Notes under the pieces: generated by a model
Database searches by the model: none
What the model was told of the DNA's origin: nothing
Seen by the model: the letters and a program-made list of their open reading frames with translations, nothing else
Program-made: the position numbers and the translations under genes
Shown here: positions 1 through 9,117 of the stretch, in pieces
How positions within the stretch are numbered: the stretch's first letter is position 1
Layout of the letters: each line of letters opens with the position of its first letter
Source: Euperipatoides rowelli
Lineage: Eukaryota > Onychophora > Udeonychophora > Euonychophora > Peripatopsidae
Reading direction: 5' to 3' (one strand)
Length of the DNA stretch: 16,450 nt
Assembly: GCA_003024985.2 (NCBI GenBank)
Contig: PXIH01S0021616.1

Positions 1-85
1 ATGAAAATCTACACTTAAAATGCAAAATATTTAAAGGATACTTAGCTAAAACATCGGACCACAAATTAAAACGTCTACTCTCTTC

Positions 86-148
86 AAATCGGTAACTCGA
101 AAACATTATACTACTGTATATAGTATAATGTTTTCGAGTTACCGATTT
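86..148. repeat. Perfect 28-bp hairpin at the left end of the fold-back element
   Basis: Positions 86-113 and 121-148 are exact reverse complements over 28 bp, separated by a 7-nt loop. The right half (121-148) is the outer end of the left arm of the large fold-back. The left half (86-113) is the same terminus pointing the other way. The sequence upstream of 86 does not continue as element interior. This looks like two element ends abutting head to head, the left one a truncated remnant, or a terminal hairpin that belongs to the element. The observation is certain; the interpretation is inference. Confidence 0.9.
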
Positions 149-1558
149 ATATTTTCAAAAAAAACTAATCTCATATCTAAAAATAAATGAAATTAAAATA
201 TACTTTTTTTGTTTTTATATAGTTTAATGTCTAAATTTAATGTATGCAATTTTTTGCATTAAAATTCGTTTAGAATTAAAAAAATAAAGATTTCAAAAAA
301 CATGATAATCATCTATGCAATTTCATTGTTCAAGTTCCGTATCATGATAAGTAGATGGTGCTTTTCTTCATAGATGGTCAGGTAGAATTAAGAGCCGCCA
401 AGTTTTGAAGATCTTCTACTAATTATTAATTAAAACCAATTATATAGAATTATAAAGAAAGAATGTCCGATTTGATTTATAAGTTTCTAACTACACTGGA
501 TCGGCAGCTATCGCCGCCGATTGAAAATTTTCAAATTTTGAATCTAGACAGCCGTAGAATTCTATTTAAATGCATCCAGAAAGATCACCAATAGATGAAG
601 CCTATGCTAAATCCAACTCGATCTAATGACCTTTCTAGTAATCCAAAGTTAAAAGCATGTCTATTGGATATATTCATATGTCATATGACCTTTTATCTAT
701 TGATTTACGAAAAATGTAAAGACATTTTCATCACACGTCATGATCACACACCCTAAATTTCTACTGAAGACCGTAGGCTATGGCGGAATAATACCACAGT
801 AAAAAAAAATTTTAACAATTTAAATGCTATGGAATGTTATATAAGGATTATATTTGCAGCCAATAACAATCATTACGCCTAGATATGATTAGAAATATAC
901 ATTTATTTGGTATTGTACTGTTTTATACTAGTGCCGTAGGAGTGTGATCTTGACGTGCGATGGAAATGTCTTTACATTTTTCATAAATCAATAGATAAAA
1001 GGTCATATGACATATGAATATATCCAATCATCCTTTGATTACTAGAAAAGTCATTAGATCAACTTGGATTTAGTATAGGCTTCATCTATTGGTGATCTTT
1101 CAGGATGCATTTAAATAGAATTCTACTGCGGTCTAGATTCAAAATTTACTAATTTTCAATCGGCGATAGCTGTCGATCCAGGCTAGTTAGAAACTTGATT
1201 TTTTTTTTTTTTAATCAAATCACACATCCTTTCTCTTATAATTCTACATAAATGGTTTTAATTAGTAATTAGGTAGAAGTTTTTCAAAACTCAGCGGATC
1301 TTAACCCTACCTGAACGGGTTTTAACCCTACCTGAAGAAAAGCACCATCAAGGTACGAAACTTTAACATTGAAATTGCATAGAAGATTATGGTGTTTAGA
1401 AATCTTCTTTATTTTTTAATTTTAAATGAATTTTAATGGAAAAAATTACATACTTTAAATTTAGATATATAAAAACAAAAAGGTAGATTTTAATTCCATT
1501 TATTTTTAAAGATTAGCTTTTTTGAAAATATAAATCGGTAACTCGAAAACGTTTTACT
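119..1558. mobile_element. Large fold-back (long inverted-repeat) non-autonomous element
   Basis: Two inverted arms, about 130-750 and 941-1551, match over almost their full length and flank a spacer of about 190 bp. Examples of pairing are gatcacac at 742-749 with gtgtgatc at 942-949, the segment around 660-725 with 967-1028, and gttttcgagttaccgattt at 130-148 with its complement at 1532-1550. The arms differ by scattered substitutions and small indels, including a poly-T tract and a 15-bp duplication in the right arm. No open frame of useful length lies inside, so it would have needed a transposase from elsewhere. The outermost shared bases read ATAGTA followed by the GTTTTCGAG motif. A TA target would suggest Tc1/mariner, but no clean target duplication is visible, so the superfamily is unassigned. 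Confidence 0.88.
1291..1337. repeat. Short tandem duplication inside the right fold-back arm
   Basis: The 15-mer ttaaccctacctgaa occurs twice in succession, separated by a short cgggtt-type spacer. The left arm has only one diverged counterpart, near 380-392. The duplication therefore probably arose after the two arms separated, or the left arm lost a copy. Confidence 0.75.
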
Positions 1559-1560
1559 AT

Positions 1561-1615
1561 GTGTATGTATATACACACACATATACTGTATTATACAGTA
1601 TTATATGTATGCATT
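1561..1615. repeat. Degenerate TA/CA-rich microsatellite with a small palindrome
   Basis: Immediately outside the right fold-back arm is a run of tatg, tata and caca words. It includes a stem of 8 bp (atactgta pairing with tacagtat, 1583-1601, loop tta). The left flank of the element also holds an actgtata/tatagta dyad, so this could be flanking sequence of the element family rather than chance. Confidence 0.6.
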
Positions 1616-1860
1616 TAAAATTAATTTTGGTATAGTGCAGAATGCCTATTTAATAAAGCGGATCTTAAAAGCAGATTTTTCACTTCTTTTAAAGATTACA
1701 GTACATTCCCATTATAAAAAAAAAACAATTTGAATCGTTTGAAATCTACTGAAAATTAAAAATACTTGGCAAGGTTATAAAAAATGAAAATCTTTCAAAT
1801 TAATTATGGAAAAAAATTCCATTTCTCTTAGTTCATTATCTACATTACTAAAACTATCCA

Positions 1861-1880
1861 AATATTTGAATTCAAATATT
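1861..1880. repeat. Perfect 20-bp palindrome
   Basis: AATATTTGAATTCAAATATT equals its own reverse complement. It lies in very AT-rich sequence and no flanking inverted repeats extend it. It may be chance or a footprint. No function is assigned. Confidence 0.85.
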
Positions 1881-2493
1881 CATCTGAACAATTACTTGGG
1901 GTGGTGGATTCCCTCTCCCACACTTCAATGACATCCCATTTGGAAAAAAAAAAAAGTCTTTAAATATTTAATAAGGACGAGTTTCATAAGATCAAAGAGT
2001 TTTTATTGTTATATGAATATTATGCACTGAAGTCAACTCTTTTCAAAATAAAATTGATTAAAAATCATATTCCACAAACTCTCTGAAATTAAGAATTTGT
2101 TCAGTTACAAGCAACTCAAATTTTAATGTTGAAAAACACAAATTAAAAAAAAATAAATAAATAGAAAGTCATTTTCTGACTTGAATTTACTCATCTTTAT
2201 TTATTAAGGAATCTTCTGCAGATACTGTAAACAAAACCAGATAAACACTAAGGAAAATTTCTATTTCTGTTTAATATAGTATTTTTTTTTTAATTCAAGA
2301 TTTAGACTTAGAAGGTTAGCAAGTATAATTGGGGTCACATTTTTTTTTTCCATCTTGTAGGGGACAGCATTTGTCCAAGTGAGAAAATGCTATCTTTTAT
2401 TGGATATTGTCTAAAGATTGTTTTTAAACAAACATATGCTATATACCTTCAATTATCCTGTAAAGTAGGTGTAATTGGAACAGTGACAGACAA

Positions 2494-2513
2494 GGGGAGG
2501 GGGAGAGGGGGGG
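2494..2513 (+). repeat. G-rich tract with quadruplex potential
   Basis: The tract consists of G-runs of 4, 5 and 7 separated by single A or AGA. Splitting the last run gives four G-triplets with short loops, which fits a G-quadruplex motif in otherwise AT-rich DNA. This is a motif match only. Confidence 0.6.
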
Positions 2514-4031
2514 AGCAAGACTTTATATTAATGTAGATGGAGGGAATGGGACGTTATACTTTTTTCTTCTTTTTAGATTCTAAATATAATTTTAACAGTT
2601 TAACTTGCAAAGTTTTATGTTGGTACGTCAGAAATTATTTAATTATATTCTGTGCATGGGGAAGTGACGTCGATGCTGCATGAGCGGCCAAAGATGAAGA
2701 TGTGCATAGAAAAGTGAGTGAATTAGAGAGCAGAAAAGCAGATCATCTTTTGTTTTACACATCTTGTGCAACGCTTCCCTAAATGAGCATGTGACTTAAT
2801 GTAATTACGTAGAAATCAAAAATTCATGCTTCCCAATCCTCAATTTAAGAGAAATGTTATTCTATTTATAGTTTTTCAAAATGCCTAAGAGGTGTGCAAT
2901 GGTGCCCAGTCAAGGTTTATGGAATGCAGAGTGCAGATACAATTTCCATGACACTGCTTGGCATTTACATTTTTTTTTACTGCTAACTCAAGAGATTTGT
3001 ATATGAGTTATTTAGTGAATATGAGCATTCATCAAAAATGTCTTGAAATGTATTTACTAAAACTGCACACGTGTATTTTTTAATGGAATAGCCCAAGCAT
3101 ATTTAGAAAAGATATCAATTCCAGTTAAAATATATTTAAATTTGGAACTGTTTTGATAAATTTGATAAAACTCACTCCACCCGAAATTAACTATCAATTT
3201 CGTGGACAATCACTTTTTCTTTTGAATATTTATCTTACAGGTTTGTGTATTGAATATACATCTTGTGTTTTAAAGCCAATCAGCTATTTTTTTTAATATT
3301 GTGTTCCTACATTAGAATTGTTTAAGGGCTTGGTAAAAGCTTTTTTTTTTCAGCAAAACAGCCTTCTAATTTGGGTGCATAATATTTTTGAATTAGAAAT
3401 GTGTCTATTTCATCATTGAGTAATACAATTCAAATGAAATTTCAAACGTCCAAGACATATTATATTTGCTAAATGAAAGTTAAAACTTAATGTATTAAAT
3501 AATTAAAAAAAAAAATTTCTTGTAATGTTTCCCAGCAATATTAACAACATGGGTAAGAGGAAAATGTCTTGTTTGCTCCCAATCACTGGATGATATAAAA
3601 TATTTAATTTTTACAAACCAATCATACTTCATTTCATAGTCTGCTTAGGTTAAATAAAGTTTGTCGCAAAAATATATATATACTTTTTTAATTTTATTCA
3701 TATCAATGTAATGGAGTATAGAAAAGAATCGGTAGCTGTCCAAATTTGACTTTGTACCACAAAATGTTTTTTCATTTAGTGGTAAACTAGCGTTTAAGCA
3801 TGTTGGGCATCAACCATTTTTTTTAAAAGTTTCTAAAAATCGTTCCCAAGCTGAGCATAGATGGCGCTGTTACTGGCGTTGAAACACAACCTTATTCCAA
3901 TTAGAGTTATAGATGATCTTCTTTATCGAGATTGTAAAATTCTATGACAAATTTAAGTACAAATCCATGGTACTACAAGAAATTAATTCCAACTGCTTTG
4001 CAGACATAATTATCAATGATTAAATCAGCTA

Positions 4032-4055
4032 TGTCTGTCTGTCTGTCTGTCTGTC
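4032..4055 (+). repeat. (TGTC)6 microsatellite
   Basis: Six uninterrupted TGTC units form a simple tetranucleotide repeat, flanked by unique-looking sequence on both sides. Confidence 0.95.
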
Positions 4056-4601
4056 CAACCAAAATTGTTTGTTGGGCTGAAAAAAGGTATAACTGGTCTA
4101 TTGTGGGCCGTGAACATAAAAATAGTTAATAAAGAAGCATGCATACTGACTCAGATCAAATCTGCACAGAAACTATTGGCATGAATCAGCAGAGTTGGCG
4201 CACATTGAATCGGTCGGTACAGTTTTGATCTCTTCGTAGAATTTTAAATCAAGTTTATACTTGCTTGAAATGTGGGTGCTCAATGCACTTTAAATGTTCG
4301 AGAATATAACTGTCAGAAATGCTTTTCAATTTAATCTGCACCCTAGACATAAGGCATACCTTGTCATACCTTCAGTCATTTGTCATCAGCTGATATCAAA
4401 CACACTCATGATCTACTCGCTCACAGCTTTTTTACTCGTTACTTTCCACTTGCGTGTAATAAATTTTTTTTTTAATTTTATGAATAACAAAATGCAAAAT
4501 ATTTAGGTAGCTGCATACTTCAGAAGGACCACAGAAAAATTTCAGTATGGGCCACAGGTATACTGAATGCATGCGTCCATATTGAAATGGACATAGCTGG
4601 A
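4056..4601. other. Unassigned sequence between the microsatellite and the MITE
   Basis: No gene is visible. Short overlapping open frames on both strands around 4294-4686 have no protein-like character, and one runs into the adjacent MITE. A small inverted pair (ttcagtat with atactgaa, about 4541-4567) is present. The 17-mer starting aaaatgcaaaat at 4489-4505 also occurs at 17-33, which may be chance in AT-rich DNA. Confidence 0.45.
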
Positions 4602-4852
4602 TTAACCCTTTCCACTCCAATGGCGATTGAGAATCGCCATTTTCATTTCCTTGTTTTTCATAATCAATAATTATTATTATATTCAAATATGCTTCAATTA
4701 CTATTTTTTTTTAGTTTAAAAGACTCAAAATATACTTGTCTTTAATTATCCAAAGAGATTTAACAAAAAAATAAATTAAAAGAATAGTAATCTTAATTTA
4801 AAAAATAAAAAAAATCGATTTTTCAAATTTAATGTGGAGTGGAAAGGGTTAA
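4602..4852. mobile_element. piggyBac-like MITE, 251 bp
   Basis: The ends TTAACCCTTTCCACTCCA (4602-4619) and its exact complement (4835-4852) form an 18-bp perfect inverted repeat that includes TTAA at each outer edge. TTAA targets and termini beginning CCC are the hallmark of the piggyBac superfamily. The interior has no coding frame and is AT-rich, so this is a non-autonomous MITE dependent on a piggyBac-type transposase elsewhere. Just inside the left end lies a 10-bp perfect hairpin (aatggcgatt, 3-nt loop, aatcgccatt, 4618-4640). It has no visible partner near the right end, so the subterminal structure is asymmetric. The perfect repeats suggest the copy is not very old. Confidence 0.88.
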
Positions 4853-5747
4853 ATGAACAAAGTATAAATAGAATATTTTTGAAATGAAAAATTAACATGG
4901 AGATAGATACATTAAAATAAGTAGATATTTTAAAATTAAATAAATATATAAAAAGAAAACAACAATAAAACTTTTTTTATATATAAAACGTGAACCTTAT
5001 TTTTTTAATAATCATAATTTTTTACAAATAAAAAAAGTTGTAATTTAAATTATTTCAAAATCACTTTAAAAAAACTGAATTAATGAATTTATGACATGAT
5101 TTCTTGTTCTTCATTATTAATTGTAAAATCTATTAGCTTTGATAATTATCCAAATGTTCTACATTGTCCAAATCATTTAGATTCAATGTCTTTGGATATA
5201 TAAATAATATTGTGCTTTACTTTCTCATAAATATGACAATCATGAAAAAAAGATGGAATGAAGCGGCGGAAGGTTAAAATAGGCTTCAATTTGATCGTCA
5301 ACATGTTTATTATTGATATGAAAATCAGCCTGTTGATGTGTGGATTATAAATTATTTTAATAATATTTTACTTATCGTATTGTTAGATGTGAAATTTGAT
5401 TTGTTGTGATGTTAATCCAGGAATATATTTCATAATATAAATAATATCAAAATGTATTGACTTGTGGATGGATTTTAAAAAGTCTATATTTATTTCTATA
5501 CAGTGTACTGTAAGTAGTTGATTGTGATAACATTAGTTTCTTTAGAATTCCATTACATATTACATATAAATAGTTCATAATACCAAGAATTGTGAGTTAT
5601 TTTCCTGTGTATCGAATAGAGTTCCAACCTTTCTTAATATATATCTGATGTCAGTATAAATTCCATTTATATCTATTGATTGTAATGATTTCAGCAGTCA
5701 CATTGTTGGAGGATTTCTTGATCAAAGATTTATCACTGAGAAGATTA
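4853..5747. other. AT-rich stretch, nothing recognised
   Basis: Very AT-rich, with runs of a and t and no protein-like open frame on either strand. No inverted or tandem repeats are obvious by eye. Confidence 0.5.
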
Positions 5748-5895
5748 ATTAAACTATATAACCAGGTGCAGAATGTCTCCCACCTAGGTTGTTAAATGAT
5801 GACAATTAATATCCCCCTCCACCCATTTTTCCCTCCCCCATCCCCTCCATTTGTTTAAAAATGAAAAAAATCTTATTTTTCCACCCTCCACCCAT
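5748..5895 (+). repeat. Copy 1 of a dispersed pyrimidine-rich repeat
   Basis: This segment matches the reverse complement of 15340-15490. Shared landmarks in order are aaactatataacc, ccaccctagg or ccacctagg, ttgttaaatg or atgttaaatg, a long run of ccctcc and ccaccc words, and ccatttgtttaaaaatgaaaaa followed by tcttattt and ccacccctcc. The two copies differ by many substitutions and indels. No coding frame is seen. It is an unclassified interspersed element, perhaps a MITE or a retroelement untranslated part. Confidence 0.75.
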
Positions 5896-5959
5896 GAGTG
5901 ATGAAGTTTAAAGAGAAAGGAAGTGATGTCAATCATTAGTGGTATAGTTTAAGGAAAAT

Positions 5960-6396
5960 ATAATTCTCGTCTTATTTCTACAGCATCCGTCACATAAAAT
6001 CAGTATTTTGAGGCAAATTTTAATGAAACTCAATATAAAATCACAGAAATTTCATCAAATTCACAGCAACATATATTCAGCCAATCAGAATATAGATGGC
6101 ACCCAAACAACACAAAAAATAAAAAAGAACGCTATACCAACATTCCTCACAACAGGAAGTGGTAGCTACACTAGTATTACCATCTAAGTAAATGGTGGTT
6201 AAAATAATACAAATTAGTTTCATATTTATATAAATATATACAAGTACATTTTCTTCATAAATTATGAAAATGTTTTCCAATAACCATAAATGAATTAGCT
6301 TATGCATCATTAATTATATTGTTACATATTAGAAATATATTAATATAACCTTTTTTTTTTGCACTATCAGAATTCTGTCGCTCCCCCATTCTAATA
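5960..6396 (-). repeat. 3' LTR of the copia element
   Basis: It is collinear with 8779-9117. Shared blocks include ataattctcgtcttatttct, the cagcatccgtcacataaaat block, aaaaagaacgctatacca, attcctcacaaca and tatgcatcattaattatatt. This copy carries about 110 bp (about 6189-6299) that is absent from the 5' LTR, plus a longer T/A-rich stretch near 6320-6360. The outer boundary near 6396 (ctaata) looks like a mutated form of the ctaatca end of the other LTR. Confidence 0.9.
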
Positions 6397-6598
6397 AAGG
6401 CAAACATCAACTACAATTACTAGGTCAATTTGGGAGCAAGAATACCCTTATTAAGTCTAGCTGATCTTCAAACAGAATTTTCCATGTCAGGGGTGGAACA
6501 ATCCCCATAATCCTCTATCACCCAGTCTATTTCTGATGTGCAGTATTTCATCAGTCACCAGTTGTATCCTTCCGATTTGAGGCTTTAGGATCATTTAC

Positions 6599-7603
6599 CT
6601 AATTGAACTTTACACTAATCGAGTTGATTATGCGATGAGTGCCCGGTACCCATATCCGAAAGCATTTCATATTTAGGCCATATTCAACCATGTATCCTTT
6701 GACTGCTGTGTCATTCAGTTTTTTTCCTGAACACCCTAGGGACATATGCAAATGCAGGACTTTCAAATGTTCTGAGGTGCTTCACGGAAGGAGGTGTGCC
6801 AAACCAAGCCTCATAAGGAATGATGACCATGGATGAATGTTGAACCCTATTCAAAAAGTAAAGTTGAACAAGTAACAGCTTCTCCCCATAGCATCATGGG
6901 AAAGTTAGCGCTTTTAGCATGCTCTTTGTCATATTCATAAAAGTAAGATTTTTATGTTCAGCCTTCCCATTTTGCTGTGGGGAATGAGGAACTATAATTT
7001 GATGGCAGATTCCATTTGAGTTTAAATACGAGTCAAATTGTTGACATACAAATTCTCCCCCACCATCCATACGGACTATTTCTGGTGAGTTTCCATATCT
7101 GTTTCTACCTTCGTTGATTACCCTTATAACTTCTTTAGCGGTTTCATCTTTATTATGTTGCTTCCTCAGTCACAGTCAATGTATAAGTTTTTCCTCCCAA
7201 GGTGTGTGGAATGATTGGGCCACATAAATCCATCACAATAGATTTAAATGTAGTTTTATTTTGATGAGCAGAAGGTGTAAAGGACATCTGATTCATGGAA
7301 TTAAAAAGTCACTATGATTACAATATCTATGACCAAATCCTCTACATTTTTTGTTTTAGACAATGTTCATATTCCCTCCAAGGCCCTATGTCCCAATTTG
7401 TTGGACCATAGATGAATACAGGCTTTGGATGCTAATGCTGGTTCTGATAGGGGTAACACACTATTGATTAGATAGCTTTTGTTAATTTTTTGAACTGTGC
7501 AATATTTTTCATGATTTTTGTATACAAAACATTCAGTTTTATTCAAATGTACTTCAAAATTATCCAGACGCAATGCCGGAACAGACAACAGTTGATAGTC
7601 CAA
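6599..7603 (-). pseudogene. Copia integrase relic (GAG-pre-integrase plus DDE core and C-terminal part), frameshifted
   Basis: In life this domain joins retrotransposon cDNA to host DNA in the nucleus. Reading on the minus strand, a GAG-pre-integrase segment (7603-7367) ends in LWSNKLGHRALEGI, close to the family LWHxRLGH motif. A start of the catalytic core follows at 7296, with MDLCGPI giving the first acidic residue at 7228-7230. After a frameshift near 7153 the frame contains VRMDGGGEF (second Asp at 7065-7067) and PHSPQQNGKAEHKN (Glu at 6957-6959). Second Asp and Glu are exactly 36 codons apart, the DD35E arrangement. Downstream, in changed frames, come NRVQ, PYEAWFGTPPSVKHLRTF and KGYMVEYGLNMKCFRIW, ending near VKFN at 6601. 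The last part is the conserved tail that normally leads into RT. Multiple stops show it is inactive. Confidence 0.93.
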
Positions 7604-7626
7604 CTCAGGAACCAGTAGTACCCTTT

Positions 7627-7815
7627 TTAAAGATATAATCCTGTCGTTATCATTGAGTTTTGGTAAAATAATTTTGGGAGTCCCTTTCCTGTAGCATATA
7701 GTGTTTCTCCATTGGCCACTTTAATTGTTATTGTAGGTTCCAAAACTTTAATTGCATCAAAATTTTCTCTATAAGGTGACATATGGCAGCTTGCACCAGA
7801 GTCCATCAGCCACAA
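7627..7815 (-). pseudogene. Copia aspartic protease relic
   Basis: The reading starts WLMDSGASCHMSP, which is the copia protease signature: WxxDSGAS(C/S)H(M/I) followed by a hydrophobic strand. The catalytic Asp codon is at 7801-7803. About 62 codons remain open, including the FDAIK and IKVANGETLYATGKG segments that match the protease fold of this family. In an intact element it would process the gag-pol polyprotein as a homodimer. It is separated from the gag relic by about 100 bp and from the integrase relic by a stop, so the polyprotein frame is broken on both sides. Confidence 0.92.
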
Positions 7816-7910
7816 TTCCTTGTTAGACTTTACTTCTTCCTCGTAATTCCTTAAGGCCCATTCATACTGAGATCCTTAGCTAGGTCTAATAAACTCTCTT
7901 CCATATTATC

Positions 7911-8700
7911 TTAACTTTCTCTTGTATAATACATGTTATAAGATCTATTTGTCATAGGAGTGTCTCTAGTTGTCATAGGTGTATTCAAAAAACTGGGGCA
8001 ATATTTAAGTATATGTCCGGCATTGCCACAGTAGTGGCACAAGATTCTTCTCCTACTATGTGTGACCGCCATAGCAGTATTGTTATCCATAGACTCATCT
8101 GAAGGGTTCTCTTGTTGATACACTTCGTCCCTCAGCCTTACTAGCACATATTCCAATTTTAATCCATCTCCTTCCTTAGTTTCCAATGCTGTTATAATGG
8201 CATTGAAATTAGGGGGCAATCCACACAAAATAATAGCTACAATGTGGTGCTCCTTACCTCTTCCCCAATTGATCCGAGGCTCTCTATTATCTCCTGAATA
8301 TTAGTCAAATATCCTTCCATGTTAGAAAATTTGACATACCTAGAACTGTACAGATTTTTTAACAGAAATAATCTGCTGGCTAATCCCTTGTGTTGATAAG
8401 TTTGTTTTAACTGGTCCCAAACTTGCCAAGCTTGTTTTGCTATTCGCAAGCCATTAGTATATTATCTTCCGTTAATCCAATTATGGCACATGCGCATTGG
8501 TCCTTAGTGTGCCATTCTTCGGTGATAGTCTCTGGGATTGATCCTTCAATGACGACCCATACTTTTTTTTTCTGAAGGAGCATTTTGATTTTTAGTCTCC
8601 AAAAAAAGTAATTGGATCCATTGAGTTTTGTAATTTGAACTGTTTTATAATCCATCTTTGCTGAATTCTTTTTTATTACGATGTGAGGTTCCGTGATCAA
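7911..8700 (-). pseudogene. Copia gag relic with CCHC zinc knuckle, frameshifted
   Basis: The reading falls in three overlapping frames (8700-8440, 8449-8237, 8228-7911). The N-terminal part carries KLNGSNYFFWRLKIKMLL, typical of the DUF4219/UBN2 gag family, then AKQAWQVWDQLKQTYQ and KNLYSSRYVKFSNMEGYL. The third piece begins CGLPPNFNAIITALE and ends with CHYCGNAGHILKYC (about 7998-8039), a CX2CX4HX4C zinc knuckle that binds the element RNA. Translation probably began at the Met near 8655, whose following residues DYKTVQITKLNG match family N-termini, or at 8700. The role would be the virus-like particle shell in the cytoplasm. The frames are broken near 8440 and 8237, so no functional gag is made. 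Confidence 0.92.
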
Positions 8701-8778
8701 AAATATTAATCCACTTTGATGGTATTAGATTTTGTTGATTAGTCTCATTATCTTGTTAGATGTTTTCAACATGAATCA

Positions 8779-9117
8779 ATAATTCTCGTCTTATTTCTAC
8801 AGCATCCGTCACATAAAATCAGTATATAGGAGTCTACACAATCACAAACTTATTTTCATCCAAGTTTTAATGAAACTCAATATAAAATCACAGAAATTTT
8901 GTCAAACTCACAGAAACATATATTCAGTCATTCACAATACAAGATGACACTGAAACAACAACAAAAAATCAAAAAGAACGCTATACCATCATTCCTCACA
9001 ACAGAAAGTGGTAGATACACTAACATTACCATCTAAGCCTATGCATCATTAATTATATTATTACAAACCTTGTTTGCACTATCCTAATTCTCTGTCAGGG
9101 CCTCCACATTCTAATCA
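8779..9117 (-). repeat. 5' LTR of the copia element
   Basis: Direct repeat of 5960-6396 and shorter, because it lacks an internal block of about 110 bp. On the minus strand it begins TGATTAGAATG, close to the TGTTAGAATR start common in copia LTRs, and ends near cgagaattat. It carries about 25 extra bases near 8825-8860 compared with the other LTR. Numerous substitutions between the LTRs indicate an old insertion. About 80 bp of leader separate it from the first gag codon. Confidence 0.9.

Larger units (their letters stand above)
1616..4031. other. AT-rich intergenic or intronic stretch, no gene seen
   Basis: No open frame, RNA gene or recognisable transposon is visible. Noted within it are a perfect 20-bp palindrome (1861-1880), a purine tract with G-runs (2494-2513), a less AT-rich part at about 2640-2960 containing tgacgtcg near 2667, and the word tagatggcgc at 3858-3867. 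Homopolymer A and T runs are frequent. Nothing else stands out by eye. Confidence 0.5.
5960..9117 (-). mobile_element. Degenerate Ty1/copia LTR retrotransposon lacking RT and RNase H
   Basis: Two direct repeats (5960-6396 and 8779-9117) bracket a minus-strand internal region with gag, protease and integrase relics in the order typical of Ty1/copia (gag, PR, INT, then RT-RH). Right after the integrase tail, where RT should start, only about 200 bp of unrecognisable sequence remains before the 3' LTR. The copy is about 3.2 kb, against roughly 5 kb for a full copia element. The coding part is broken by several stops and frameshifts. No clear 5-bp target duplication is visible: aaaat precedes the left LTR and gggac follows the right LTR. 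Obvious primer-binding and polypurine sites are also not identifiable. This is a dead copy. Confidence 0.95.

Noticed and set aside
4294-4686. Overlapping 70- and 84-codon frames on opposite strands
   Set aside because: Translations are hydrophobic or low in complexity, and one frame enters the MITE. No splice or domain support.
6077-6310. 77-codon minus-strand frame
   Set aside because: It lies within the copia 3' LTR and its extra block. LTRs of this family are non-coding.
6396-6599. Remnant of reverse transcriptase or RNase H between the integrase and the 3' LTR
   Set aside because: All three minus-strand frames were read and none shows RT-RH motifs. The segment remains unassigned.
6639-6836. 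65-codon + strand frame inside the copia element
   Set aside because: It lies antisense to the integrase relic, which explains the sequence fully.
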